DNA of 64,000 nucleotides, taken from positions 706,477 to 770,476 of the forward strand of contig CAVTWA010000011.1 in NCBI GenBank assembly GCA_963738025.1. Direction: 5' to 3'. This document shows, in pieces, positions 42,109-50,816 of the stretch. The notes under the pieces were generated by a model. It was given only the letters and a program-made list of their open reading frames with translations, ran no database searches and was not told the origin of the DNA. The stretch is from 20CM-2-55-15 sp963738025 (GTDB lineage: Bacteria > Acidobacteriota > Terriglobia > 20CM-2-55-15). Both the position numbers and the translations under genes were made by a program. The stretch's first letter is position 1, and every line of letters begins with the position of its first letter.

Positions 42109-43905
42109 TCATCGTTTGTTGCCCTGAAGGACCTTCTTGCGCAAACGGATCGTCTGCGGCGTGATTTCCACGTACTCGTCCTCACGGATAAATTCGATGG
42201 CCTGTTCCAGGTTGAGAATGCGAGGGGGAACAAGACGAATCGCCTCATCAGCGGTCGAGGAGCGCATATTCGTCAGTTTCTTTTCTTTCACGATATTAAC
42301 GTCGAGGTCCACGGACCTGGCGTTTTCACCCACGATCATTCCTTCGTAAACTTCAGTGCCAGGACTCAGAAAGATTTCGCCACGCTCTTGAAGATTCCAT
42401 ATCGCGTATGCGGTTGTCTTGCCCGATCGATCCGCCACAAGGGAACCGGTAGGCCTCATCGGGATCTCTCCCTGCCACTCGATGTAGCCGTGGAAGAGCG
42501 AATTCATGATTGCCGTCCCACGCGTGTCCGTCAGGATCTCGCTGCGCAACCCGATCAGACCGCGAGTCGGAACATGAAACTCCAGCCGGACTCTGCCGGA
42601 TCCATGGTTGACCATCTTCACCATCTTCCCTTTACGGCTTCCGAGCTTCTCAATGACAACTCCAAGAAAAGCCTCGGGGCAATCGATGATCAGCATCTCG
42701 ACCGGTTCATGAAGGCGGCCGTCGATGGACTTCGTCAGGATCTCGGGTTTGCCGACCGTTAACTCATATCCCTCCCGGCGCATCGTTTCAATCAAGATTG
42801 CCAGCTGGAGTTCACCCCGGCCCATCACTCGAAAAGCGTCAGGGCCGCCGGCTTCCTCAACTCGAATCGAGACATTAGTAAGCAGCTCTTTATCCAAACG
42901 CTCGCGCAGGTTGCGCGATGTGACGTATTGACCTTCGCGGCCGGCAAACGGCGAGGTGTTGATGGAAAAAACCATCGCGATCGTCGGTTCATCGATCTGG
43001 ATGTGCGGCAGCGGCGCCGGATTTTCCGGATCGGTCAGCGTTTCGCCAATACTGATGCCTTCGACGCCGGCGATGGCGAGGATGTCTCCGGGACGGCCAA
43101 TCGTTTCATCGACCCGTTTGAGGCCTTCGAAGGAATACACCTTGGTGATCTTGGTTTTCTGCACCGCTCCTCCGAGCTTCACGATTCCGACTTCATCGCC
43201 CAGATGCAGCGTGCCATTGAACACTCGCGCGATCGCCAGGCGGCCCAGATAGTCGCTGTAGTCGAGATTGGCCACGAGAATCTGCAACGTGCCCCCGGCA
43301 TCGCCCGGCGGTTCGGGAATATGCTTGACGATGGCTTCGAACAGAGGGCGCAGATCGCTGCCGGCACCATCTTCCATCGATGTCTGTGCGATACCGGCGC
43401 GGGCATTCGTGTAGATCACCGGAAAATCGAGTTGTTCTTCCGTGGCATCGAGATCGATGAATAAGTCGAACAGCTCGTTCATGACCTCCTGAATGCGCGC
43501 GTCCGGCCGGTCAATCTTATTGATGACGACGATCGCCGGAAGCTTCGCTTCCAAAGCTTTCATAAGGACGTAACGGGTCTGAGGAAGCGGGCCTTCGCTG
43601 GCGTCCACGAGGAGCACAACACCGTCGACCATTTTCAGCGCTCGCTCGACTTCACCACCGAAATCGCTGTGGCCCGGCGTGTCGACGATATTGATTTTTA
43701 CGCCGTGGTAGCGGATTCCCGTCGTTTTCGCGAGAATCGTGATCCCACGCTCCCGCTCGAGATCATTGGAATCGAGTACCCGCTCGACGAGCTCTTCGTT
43801 GGCTCTGAAAATGCCGCTCTGGCGCAACATTGCGTCGACGAGAGTCGTCTTGCCGTGGTCCACGTGAGCGATGATTGCTATGTTTCGGATCTTGTCATTA
43901 GGCAT
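42109..43905 (-). CDS. typA: Ribosome-associated GTPase TypA/BipA
   Basis: 598 residues starting MPNDKIRNIAIIAHVDHGKT. G1 is AHVDHGKTT, followed by the switch region ERERGITILAKTT, G3 VDTPGHSDF and G4 NKIDRPDARI. Domains II, III and V follow, and the BipA-specific C-terminus (GLIGLRSEILTDTRGTAIM, ELTVGKPEILTKSIDG). It binds the ribosome and takes part in assembly and stress adaptation. An ATG two codons upstream (43911) is an alternative start; the nearby palindrome copy 5 lies in the divergent promoter region. Confidence 0.97.
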   Translation of the reverse strand: MPNDKIRNIAIIAHVDHGKTTLVDAMLRQSGIFRANEELVERVLDSNDLERERGITILAKTTGIRYHGVKINIVDTPGHSDFGGEVERALKMVDGVVLLVDASEGPLPQTRYVLMKALEAKLPAIVVINKIDRPDARIQEVMNELFDLFIDLDATEEQLDFPVIYTNARAGIAQTSMEDGAGSDLRPLFEAIVKHIPEPPGDAGGTLQILVANLDYSDYLGRLAIARVFNGTLHLGDEVGIVKLGGAVQKTKITKVYSFEGLKRVDETIGRPGDILAIAGVEGISIGETLTDPENPAPLPHIQIDEPTIAMVFSINTSPFAGREGQYVTSRNLRERLDKELLTNVSIRVEEAGGPDAFRVMGRGELQLAILIETMRREGYELTVGKPEILTKSIDGRLHEPVEMLIIDCPEAFLGVVIEKLGSRKGKMVKMVNHGSGRVRLEFHVPTRGLIGLRSEILTDTRGTAIMNSLFHGYIEWQGEIPMRPTGSLVADRSGKTTAYAIWNLQERGEIFLSPGTEVYEGMIVGENARSVDLDVNIVKEKKLTNMRSSTADEAIRLVPPRILNLEQAIEFIREDEYVEITPQTIRLRKKVLQGNKR

Positions 43906-43913
43906 AACCATCC

Positions 43914-43992
43914 ATAATAAGCCAGGGATGGAACGGGATTGAACGGATTCACGTTAATTCCTGGTTAAATCCGTTCAATCCGCCGGTTATTC
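43914..43992. repeat. Long palindromic repeat, copy 5 (degenerate)
   Basis: AATAAGCCAGGGATGGAACG at the left and CGTTCAATCCGCCGGTTATT at the right form imperfect arms; several positions differ from the other copies and pairing is weaker. It lies between the divergent typA gene and the carboxypeptidase-regulatory-domain gene, so unlike the others it sits in a promoter region. Confidence 0.7.
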
Positions 43993-44008
43993 CAATTAAA
44001 ATTCAACT

Positions 44009-45778
44009 ATGGCGCGCATTTCATTGCTTCTGGCCTTGTTGTTCGTCCAGGCAAGACCGCAGGAAAAGGCGTCGGTTTCCGGCATCATCCTGAAAATGGG
44101 AACGGGCGAACCTCTTTCCAAAGCGGTCGTCACCATCAGCGCGGTTAACGGCGGAAGAAACCAATCGTTTACCGCCACCACGGCAACAGGCGGCCAGTTC
44201 AGCTTTCAAAATCTCGATCCCGGGCAGTACCGCTTATCGGTGACTCGCAGCGGATTCGTCCGCATGGAATACGGCGCCCGCTCACCGAACCGTCCGGGGC
44301 TGCCGTTAACGCTCAGTCCCGGGCAAAGACTCACCGATATTGTCGTGCAGATCATGCCTGCCGGCACCATTTCCGGCCGGGTCTTCGATCGTGACGGCGA
44401 ACCTATGGCCAATGTCAATGTCGAGGCGCTCAAGTACTCCTATCAGGAAGGTCAGCGGGTTCTCAATGTGGTACAGACGGCGCGCACGAACGATCTCGGC
44501 GAATACCGTCTGTTCTGGCTCCAGCCGGGCGATTACTTCGTCAGCGCCACACCGCCCGAAGGGCAGCGGGGCGGGCTGACGAATCCGTCGGCGGTCGCCG
44601 GCCCGGGCATCGGCGGAGCCGTTGGCGACGGTGGTGGAAATCGAGGCGGCGGCCGTGGCAGAGGAGGCGGCGGCCCCGCACTGCCCCCTGCTGCACCAGC
44701 GACGAAAGACGACCAACCCAGCGAAGGCTACATTCCTGTGTACTACCCCGGCACCCTCGATGCCCAATCTGCCGCACCGATCAGTCTTGCCGCTGGCATC
44801 GTGTTCAATGGCGTGGACCTCACCGTCGCTGCAGTCCGCACGCTGCGCATTCAAGGACAGGTCATCAACGGGGCCACCGGACAGCCGGCACGCAACGCCA
44901 ACATCAACCTTGTAGCGGTGCAGCGCTTATCGAATGGCCGGCGCGGCGGTATCCGCAATTCGGGCAACCTTCGCAGCCGGAACATCGACGACCAGGGAAA
45001 TTTCGAGATTCGTGGTGTCGTGCCAGGGTCGTACGAACTGGCAGGCAATCTGAACGATCGCAACAATCGAATGACAGCGAGCCTGCCTCTGGAAGTCGGA
45101 AATGCCGACGTCCGGAATGTATCGCTCATCATCATGCCGGGTTTCACTTTGACCGGGCGAGCAAGCATCGAGGGACAGCAATCGGGATCCGGCAATCAGG
45201 ACTTGCCGAAAATACGGGTCATGCTGCGCCCCGACTCTGCCGCGCAAATCGCAGGAGCAGCGCCCGCCGCCCCCGTACAGGCCGACGGGACATTCACGCT
45301 TCAACAAGTCGGCCGCGACGACTACCGCCTCACCGTGAGCGGGATGCCGAGAAACGCCTACGTCAAAACCGCCCGCTATGGCGCCACCGATGTCCTGAAT
45401 GAAGGCCTGCGCCTCGACCGTCAACCGACAGGACCGCTCGAGATCGTTGTCAGTGCGAAGACCGGAATAGCAGACGGAACAGTACAGAATGACAGGCAGG
45501 AAGCGTCCGCAAATGTCACGGTGGTATTGACTCCAGATTTCCGCCTGCGCAATCGTCTGGATCTCTACCGGACGACTTCCACCGACGCCGCCGGCCATTT
45601 CCATATTGAAGGTGTCCCACCGGGAGATTACCGGGCTTTTGCCTGGGAGGACGTCGAAACGGGCGCCTGGCAGGATCCCGACTTCATCCGTACTTTTGAA
45701 AATCGCGGCAGACCCGTTCGGATAGACGAAGACAGCACGTCCAGTCTCGAGTTGAGGGTAATCCCGCCACAGGTGTAG
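44009..45778 (+). CDS. Exported protein with carboxypeptidase-regulatory-like domains
   Basis: 589 residues with a signal peptide (ISLLLALLFVQARPQE) and at least four Cna-B/carboxypeptidase-regulatory beta-sandwich modules. The modules are VSGIILKMGTGEPLSKAVVT ... GQFSFQNLDPGQYRLSVTRS; TISGRVFDRDGEPMANVNVE; IQGQVINGATGQPARNANIN; and a C-terminal GHFHIEGVPPGDYRAFAWED. A Gly/Arg-rich low-complexity stretch (GGGNRGGGRGRGGGG) lies at about 208-230. Such proteins are abundant in Solibacter-type genomes and are believed to be surface or periplasmic. Ligand unknown. No neighbour on the same strand. Confidence 0.88.
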   Translation: MARISLLLALLFVQARPQEKASVSGIILKMGTGEPLSKAVVTISAVNGGRNQSFTATTATGGQFSFQNLDPGQYRLSVTRSGFVRMEYGARSPNRPGLPLTLSPGQRLTDIVVQIMPAGTISGRVFDRDGEPMANVNVEALKYSYQEGQRVLNVVQTARTNDLGEYRLFWLQPGDYFVSATPPEGQRGGLTNPSAVAGPGIGGAVGDGGGNRGGGRGRGGGGPALPPAAPATKDDQPSEGYIPVYYPGTLDAQSAAPISLAAGIVFNGVDLTVAAVRTLRIQGQVINGATGQPARNANINLVAVQRLSNGRRGGIRNSGNLRSRNIDDQGNFEIRGVVPGSYELAGNLNDRNNRMTASLPLEVGNADVRNVSLIIMPGFTLTGRASIEGQQSGSGNQDLPKIRVMLRPDSAAQIAGAAPAAPVQADGTFTLQQVGRDDYRLTVSGMPRNAYVKTARYGATDVLNEGLRLDRQPTGPLEIVVSAKTGIADGTVQNDRQEASANVTVVLTPDFRLRNRLDLYRTTSTDAAGHFHIEGVPPGDYRAFAWEDVETGAWQDPDFIRTFENRGRPVRIDEDSTSSLELRVIPPQV

Positions 45779-45876
45779 CTCTGAGACGATTGACGAGATG
45801 TGCTAAGGAACGCGCACTCCCACGTAACTCAGGGCAGTAACATACTTGCCGCAGGAACTGGTGGTTGTCTAATTTT

Positions 45877-45980
45877 CGTTGACTGTTGTACGACGATAAA
45901 TGGACTTGTTACGATGATAAATGGGTATCCGGCCGTATATCAGTGCAACAAGTGCATTTATCGTCGTACAACAGTCAACG
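45877..45980. repeat. 104-bp inverted repeat element
   Basis: Positions 45877-45910 and 45947-45980 are 34-bp inverted arms with a single mismatch (starting CGTTGACTGTTGTACGACGA). The 36-bp loop contains ACGATGATAAATG, a near-copy of ACGACGATAAATG of the left arm, 20 bp away. No gene lies in 45779-46072. The form is that of a miniature element or a paired recombinase/repressor site. The rest of the gap shows nothing else. Confidence 0.9.
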
Positions 45981-46072
45981 GACATCGGACAGCGAACCCG
46001 CTCACTGCGTCTGAAGACTGCGAAGACCAAGCCTAATCCATCCGTCTAAATTATTTAAGGTGAGGTGAAGGT

Positions 46073-46897
46073 ATGTCGCTCTCCAGGCGCTCTGTCATCA
46101 GGATTGGCGGTATGGCCCTGATCGGCGTCTGGGGCGGAAGAGAAAGCTCCGTAATTGCTGGCCAGCAGCCGGGAAATCCCCCGGCCGGCAAGCCTCTCAT
46201 CCTTGCTCCTGAGAATGCCGACATTGCTGCCATCGCCCGGGCCGAAAATCTCTTCTGGTGCGACGTCATGATGGAGCATGCCGCATTCTTCGCGCTGTTG
46301 ATGCCGGGCGCGGACCTCGCCGTACAGCGAGCCCAGGCGGAGAATTACCAGCGCACATTTCAGGCCCAGCACGACCGTGCCAGGTCTGCACCGATGGACC
46401 ACAACAATTACGCCGCTTTCAATCGCTCGACCGCGGAGCTGATCAAGCCGTTTATCGACTACAAACGGCGCATGCTGGAGGCCCAGGCGTCCGGTAAGAT
46501 GCGGTCGCTCGTGTTTCCTCTCTTCTTCGCGCACACCGCCCATGAAGCGGAAAGAGCCATCGGGCGACTGCAAAAGCTCGCGGCCGGAGATCCGACGGTC
46601 AACTATTCGGAAACGGTGGACTTCTGGTCGACGGGAATGAGTGAACACAGCGAGTTCATTGCGCATCTCCTCGATCCCCAGGAGCAAGACCTCATCAGCC
46701 AGGCACTGGATTCGAGCGCCGTTTTCAAAGGGTTCAATCAGAGTAATAAGGAGCGTGCTTTGTCGCCTGGCGAAGTCGTGCTCGCCACAGAAGAATTCGT
46801 CGATTTCGAGACGACCATTGAAAATGGCGTACAGCCGGCCGGATCAAAAGCATCATCCCTCCCGCTCTGGCCGATCACATGCGCCGCGAAACGCTGA
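46073..46897 (+). CDS. DUF2935-like exported protein, frameshifted at the C-terminus
   Basis: 274 residues in frame, with a Tat-like signal (SRRSVIRIGGMALIGVWGGR) and a four-helix His/Glu-rich domain (NLFWCDVMMEHAAFFALLMP, FFAHTAHEAERAIGRLQKLA, MSEHSEFIAHLLDPQEQDLI), reminiscent of ferritin or hemerythrin-like metal-binding bundles. Near 46845 a one-base shift moves the sense to the next frame: SIIPPALADHMRRETLKFVD and ending at 46938, the normal family end. So the annotated C-terminus (after IENGVQ) is spurious and a frameshift, real or technical, is present. GGTGAAGG precedes the ATG. Confidence 0.8.
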   Translation: MSLSRRSVIRIGGMALIGVWGGRESSVIAGQQPGNPPAGKPLILAPENADIAAIARAENLFWCDVMMEHAAFFALLMPGADLAVQRAQAENYQRTFQAQHDRARSAPMDHNNYAAFNRSTAELIKPFIDYKRRMLEAQASGKMRSLVFPLFFAHTAHEAERAIGRLQKLAAGDPTVNYSETVDFWSTGMSEHSEFIAHLLDPQEQDLISQALDSSAVFKGFNQSNKERALSPGEVVLATEEFVDFETTIENGVQPAGSKASSLPLWPITCAAKR

Positions 46898-46941
46898 AAT
46901 TTGTCGATGAATTGAAGCGAACGACTCTGAAGACATAGAAG

Positions 46942-47013
46942 AATAAGCCACGAATTGAACGAATTGAACGAACAAAGAATTCGTTCGTTTAATTCGTTCA
47001 ATTCGTGACTTAT
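46942..47013. repeat. Long palindromic repeat, copy 6
   Basis: AATAAGCCACGAATTGAACG at the left, with ATTCGTTCAATTCGTGACTT at the right. One arm position (GTGACTT instead of GTGGCTT) no longer pairs. It lies between the DUF2935 gene and the convergent leuB-like gene. The centre (AACAAAGAATTCGTTCG) resembles that of copy 4. Confidence 0.9.
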
Positions 47014-47015
47014 CC

Positions 47016-48065
47016 CTACCTGATTTTCTCCAGCACCGCGTCGCCGACTTCACGGGTCCCCAGGTTCCCGCCGGCGTCCTGCGTGGTCTTTCCTTCGTTC
47101 ACACAGGCAATCACGGCCTTCTCGACGACAGCCGCGGCTTCGTTCAGCCCAAGATGTTCCAGCATCATTGCCGCCGTCAGAATCGAGCCCATCGGATTCG
47201 CCAGATTCTTACCCGCGAGCGGCGGCGAGGACCCGTGCACCGGTTCGAAGAGCGATACATTTCCGGGATTGATGTTGCCCGAAGCGGCCATTCCGAGACC
47301 GCCTTGCAGCGCCGCAGCCAGATCGGTGACGATGTCGCCGAACATGTTATTCGTCACGATCACCTGAAAGTCTTTCGGCTGACGGACCATCAACAGGCAC
47401 AAAGCATCGATATAGAGGTGACTGGTCTGGACGCCGGAATACTTAGCGGCCGTTTCCTTGAAGCAACGCTGCCATAAATCGCCGGCATATCCCATGACGT
47501 TCGATTTATCGCTCATGCAGACTCTGGTCTTTCCATGCTGCTTCGCGTACTGGAAGGCGTAGTCGATAATCCGGCCTACTCCCTTGCGCGTGTGCACTTC
47601 AACCTGTGTGGCTACTTCGTCCGCGGTTCCCTTTTTGAACACGCCGCCGGAGTTCACATAAGCCCCTTCGGTGTTCTCGCGCACGACCGTGAAATTCACG
47701 TCGTCCACACCGACGTTCTTGAGCGGGCAAAGCTTTTCGTGAAACAAACGCACCGGCCGGACGTTCGCGTAAAGATCCAGGCCGAAACGGAGCGCGAGAA
47801 GGATCTCGGCCGCATGCTTTTGATCGGGCACTCGCGGGTCCCCGACAGCGCCAAACAGGATGGCGTCGAAATCCTTGCGGAACATTTCACAGGCCCCCAC
47901 AGGCAGCGTGACGCCTTCGCGCAGATATTTCTCCGCGCCCCAGTCGAGTTCGACGAATTCCAACGCTGCGCCGAAAACTTCATTGACGCGCCGCAGCACG
48001 CGCATGGATTCACGTGTGACATCGATACCGATGCCATCACCGGGTATAACAGCGATTCTTTTCAT
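47016..48065 (-). CDS. Isopropylmalate/tartrate-type dehydrogenase, second copy
   Basis: 349 residues of the same beta-decarboxylating family as leuB: MKRIAVIPGDGIGIDVTRES, LRFGLDLYANVRPVRLF, FTVVRENTEGAYVNSGGVFK, KSNVMGYAGDLWQRCFKETA, and FGDIVTDLAAALQGGLGMAA. RENTEGAY is more like isocitrate- or tartrate/homoisocitrate-type enzymes than the RELLGGIYFG of LeuB, so it probably uses another 2-hydroxyacid. It stands outside the leu operon, downstream of the Fur-fusion gene on the same strand (21-bp gap), and ends next to palindrome copy 6. Confidence 0.9.
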   Translation of the reverse strand: MKRIAVIPGDGIGIDVTRESMRVLRRVNEVFGAALEFVELDWGAEKYLREGVTLPVGACEMFRKDFDAILFGAVGDPRVPDQKHAAEILLALRFGLDLYANVRPVRLFHEKLCPLKNVGVDDVNFTVVRENTEGAYVNSGGVFKKGTADEVATQVEVHTRKGVGRIIDYAFQYAKQHGKTRVCMSDKSNVMGYAGDLWQRCFKETAAKYSGVQTSHLYIDALCLLMVRQPKDFQVIVTNNMFGDIVTDLAAALQGGLGMAASGNINPGNVSLFEPVHGSSPPLAGKNLANPMGSILTAAMMLEHLGLNEAAAVVEKAVIACVNEGKTTQDAGGNLGTREVGDAVLEKIR

Positions 48066-48086
48066 AGATGCTTTCGCAGAACTCCC

Positions 48087-49028
48087 TTATGACCTCATTA
48101 GCGCATTATATTCACTTACCAGCGCCTGCAAGTGCGACTCCTCGTCCTTGGCGAAGTTCATGAAGATCTTGCGCCCGTTCTCGTCCGAGATCTGATTGGC
48201 GAAGTCGGTGAAAAACTGATGCGAGCGGCGCTCCAGATTCATCGCGATGTTGAGCGCGTCGATTTCGCTCGTCCCGTCTTTGACCTCGATTTTCAAGAGC
48301 TCCTTCTGCGGAAAAATTTCTTCCACAATCTTCCGGCTGAGAGGCAGATGCGCCGGTTCCCGCCGGAGCCATTCATTTTTCTCGAGGAGCGACTGGTGTT
48401 CAGCCTGAAGTCTTCGCAGGTGATCGGATTCCTCGGCGGCGAGCCGTTGGAACATCAGCCGGCCGCTGTCGTTTTTCGTCTTCCGCGACGCATTCGTGTA
48501 GAACGTCAGGCCGCGCCTTTCGATAGCGAGCGTCAATTCGAGCGCATCACGGACGACAGCCGTCTGGAGGCGTTGTTCGGCGTTCAGACTCGCGGTTTTA
48601 CGCTGTTTGCGCAGGCATGTCTTGCAAATGCCGAAGACGGCGTACCTGCTGTAGCGCTCCTCGAAATCGTTGGCTTCGGTAGTGCGGCGGATGAGCGTTT
48701 CGATTTTGCGTGACGGAAACTCCACAGTCGAACCGCAGGAATTACAGATGAAATGCAGATGGTTAGGCTGCCGGACAACCGGTTCATATCGTGTCATCCC
48801 GTGCAGTTTGGACTGTCGGATGAAACCCGACTGCAGTAACAGCTTGATCGTGCGATAAATCGTCGCAAGACCAATCCGGTGCCCCTGTTTCAACAGGTTA
48901 TCGCGGATCTCCTCGACAGACGGGTGTCCCTTCGACTCCAGAAGCGAGCCCCAGATCATGGCGCGCTGGGAAGTCTTCTTGAGCTTCTTCTCCGTCAGGA
49001 GTTTTTGTAGTTCTTTGCGCTGTTTCAT
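48087..49028 (-). CDS. Fur-family regulator fused to a ferritin-like domain
   Basis: 313 residues. Residues 1-145 are a complete Fur domain: winged helix (VEEIRDNLLKQGHRIGLATI, YRTIKLLLQSGFI) and dimerisation part with two CxxC zinc pairs (C95/C98, C135/C138) and NHLHFICNSCG. Residues 160-305 form a four-helix ferritin/rubrerythrin-like bundle: E170 in LAIERRGLTFY, E200-x-x-H203 in RLAAEESDHLRRL, E266 in MNLERRSHQFF and E296-x-x-H299 in FAKDEESHLQAL. This is the ligand set of a di-iron site. Fur normally lacks such a domain; the fusion could let one protein sense iron or peroxide through a di-iron centre. It is divergent from the TlpA gene, 28 bp away. Confidence 0.88.
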   Translation of the reverse strand: MKQRKELQKLLTEKKLKKTSQRAMIWGSLLESKGHPSVEEIRDNLLKQGHRIGLATIYRTIKLLLQSGFIRQSKLHGMTRYEPVVRQPNHLHFICNSCGSTVEFPSRKIETLIRRTTEANDFEERYSRYAVFGICKTCLRKQRKTASLNAEQRLQTAVVRDALELTLAIERRGLTFYTNASRKTKNDSGRLMFQRLAAEESDHLRRLQAEHQSLLEKNEWLRREPAHLPLSRKIVEEIFPQKELLKIEVKDGTSEIDALNIAMNLERRSHQFFTDFANQISDENGRKIFMNFAKDEESHLQALVSEYNALMRS

Positions 49029-49056
49029 CGCCGCGATTATACGTTATAGTTAACGG

Positions 49057-49590
49057 ATGAAGATCAGAGCCCTCACTCTCGGTCTGGCTTTTGTACTGCT
49101 CGGATGTGCCGGACTGAATGGATGCAGCAGCAACTCCAAACAACCGGCACTCGCGCCAGCAAAAGGCGCACCCGACTTCGAGCTCGAAAATATGCGCGGC
49201 GGGAAAACCAAATCTGCCGATCTCAAAGGCAAAGTCACGGTCGTCGATTTGTGGGCCACGTGGTGCGAACCATGTAAAGCCGAGATTCCCCATTTCAACA
49301 AACTCGCCGACGATTATCAAGGCAAGGACGTACAGGTGCTGGGGGTCGCGATTGAGTCGCCGCATAACGACATCGCTCCAACGATGAAAAGCCTCGGCAT
49401 CAAGTACATGGTTCTTGCCGGCGACGATGCCGTCGTTGACGGCTTCGGCGGCGTGATTGGCTATCCCACGACGTATATCGTCACCAAAGACTGGAAGATC
49501 TATAAGAAGTACCTTGGCGCCTTGCCCGACAAAGAGGCCCGCATCCGAAAAGACATCGAAAAACTTCTGGCCAACGACGGCGCCGATTGA
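49057..49590 (+). CDS. TlpA-like thioredoxin lipoprotein
   Basis: 177 residues with a lipoprotein signal (LGLAFVLLGCAG) and a thioredoxin fold of the TlpA/AhpC type: APDFELENMRGGKTKSADL, VVDLWATWCEPCKAEIPHFN with the WCEPC active site, and GYPTTYIVTKDWKIYKKYLG with the cis-Pro. Membrane-anchored, facing the periplasm; it would reduce disulfides, for example in cytochrome maturation. It shares a 28-bp intergenic region with the Fur fusion, whose AT-rich core (GATTATACGTTATAG) may be a regulator site. Confidence 0.92.
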   Translation: MKIRALTLGLAFVLLGCAGLNGCSSNSKQPALAPAKGAPDFELENMRGGKTKSADLKGKVTVVDLWATWCEPCKAEIPHFNKLADDYQGKDVQVLGVAIESPHNDIAPTMKSLGIKYMVLAGDDAVVDGFGGVIGYPTTYIVTKDWKIYKKYLGALPDKEARIRKDIEKLLANDGAD

Positions 49591-49598
49591 TTGACTGA

Positions 49599-50816
49599 TT
49601 GACCTTCGAGTATAGCTTCCGAAAGTTCCTGGACGACTTTGCCCGTTTCGAGAGCACGGACGACCTGGAATCGTTTCCTCTTTACCAGAAAACAAAGCCG
49701 GAAATCGAACGTGTTCTGAACCATGTCTGGCAGGAAGACTTTGCCGCGCCGTCTGAGCGGACGGCAGGTGAGCCGATTCGCGCCGTAGCCTGGAACATCG
49801 AACGCGGCATCTGTCTCGATCCCATCATCCAGTTGCTCCAGCAACACCCGATGCTCGCCGGCGCCGATCTGCTGCTGCTCTCCGAACTGGACTGGGGCAT
49901 GGCCCGTACAGCCAACCGGTTCGTGGCTCGTGAGATCGCTGCGGCGCTGCAGATGAACTACGCCTTCGCCCCGTGCTACATCGCATTGTCAAAGGGAGCC
50001 GGTATCGAAAAACAGGCAGGCGGCGACAATGCGGAATCGCTGCATGGCAATGCCCTGCTCAGCCGGTTTCCCATGCACGGCGTTCATTCTCTCGCCCTGC
50101 CGAACGGCAAAGACAAAATGAAAGGCGCAGAAAAGCGGCTGGGTTCGCAGCGCGCCGTCATCGCCGATATCGAGCATCCGCTCGGTCCATTTCGTGCGGT
50201 GTCCCTTCATCTCGATGCTCATTCGTCCCAGCGTCACCGCTGTACGCAATTCGCGATACTGCTGGACCACCTCGAACAGCTTCAACCGCGATTACCGGTC
50301 CTCATCGGCGGCGACTGGAATACCACGACGCATGACGCAAGCCGCGCGCTTTACTCGATTCTCGGGTATATCCGCCGCGTGCTGATGGGCGTCCGGCACG
50401 TCGTTGCCCATCACTATCCGTATCCGGAGCGCTGGTTCGAAAGACGTCTGTTCGCGGAAATCGAGCGCCGCGGTTATCGCTATCGCGACATCAATACTCC
50501 GGGAGAATGCACACTGCATTACAACGTCGCCGACCTGGCCGCCAATCTGAATATGGGCGAATGGGTTCCGCACTGGTGTTTCTGGTTTATCAACTGGGCA
50601 CTCGGTCGAACCGGCGGCTCCTGCTCGATGAAGCTGGACTGGTTTGCAGCCCGAGGATTGCAGGCGTTGGCGCCGGCAGTTGGAATACCGGGTCTGGTAT
50701 CCGCGGGGAAGCCCGTCTCCGATCATGATCCGATCGTGGTGTCGGTGGTTCTGGAAAACCTAAAGCGCGATATTCACGGAAAACAGCAGGAACTTCGAGA
50801 AGAACTCTCCAAATAA
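49599..50816 (+). CDS. Large endonuclease/exonuclease/phosphatase-family protein
   Basis: 405 residues from a TTG at 49599, 8 bp after the TlpA stop. The EEP fold carries the catalytic positions in IRAVAWNIERGICLDPIIQL, LLLLSELDWGMART (Glu), HGNALLSRFPMHGVHSLALP, VLIGGDWNTTTHDASRALYS and SDHDPIVVSVVLEN. An extra N-terminal helical part and an internal insertion make it longer than the paralogue at 25179. No signal peptide. Probably co-transcribed with the TlpA gene. It ends over the 3' end of a convergent membrane gene by 57 bp. Confidence 0.85.
   Translation: MTFEYSFRKFLDDFARFESTDDLESFPLYQKTKPEIERVLNHVWQEDFAAPSERTAGEPIRAVAWNIERGICLDPIIQLLQQHPMLAGADLLLLSELDWGMARTANRFVAREIAAALQMNYAFAPCYIALSKGAGIEKQAGGDNAESLHGNALLSRFPMHGVHSLALPNGKDKMKGAEKRLGSQRAVIADIEHPLGPFRAVSLHLDAHSSQRHRCTQFAILLDHLEQLQPRLPVLIGGDWNTTTHDASRALYSILGYIRRVLMGVRHVVAHHYPYPERWFERRLFAEIERRGYRYRDINTPGECTLHYNVADLAANLNMGEWVPHWCFWFINWALGRTGGSCSMKLDWFAARGLQALAPAVGIPGLVSAGKPVSDHDPIVVSVVLENLKRDIHGKQQELREELSK

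Noticed and set aside
49029..49056. Classical Fur box between the Fur fusion and the TlpA gene
   Set aside because: The AT-rich core is only weakly symmetric; it remains a possible site but cannot be called.
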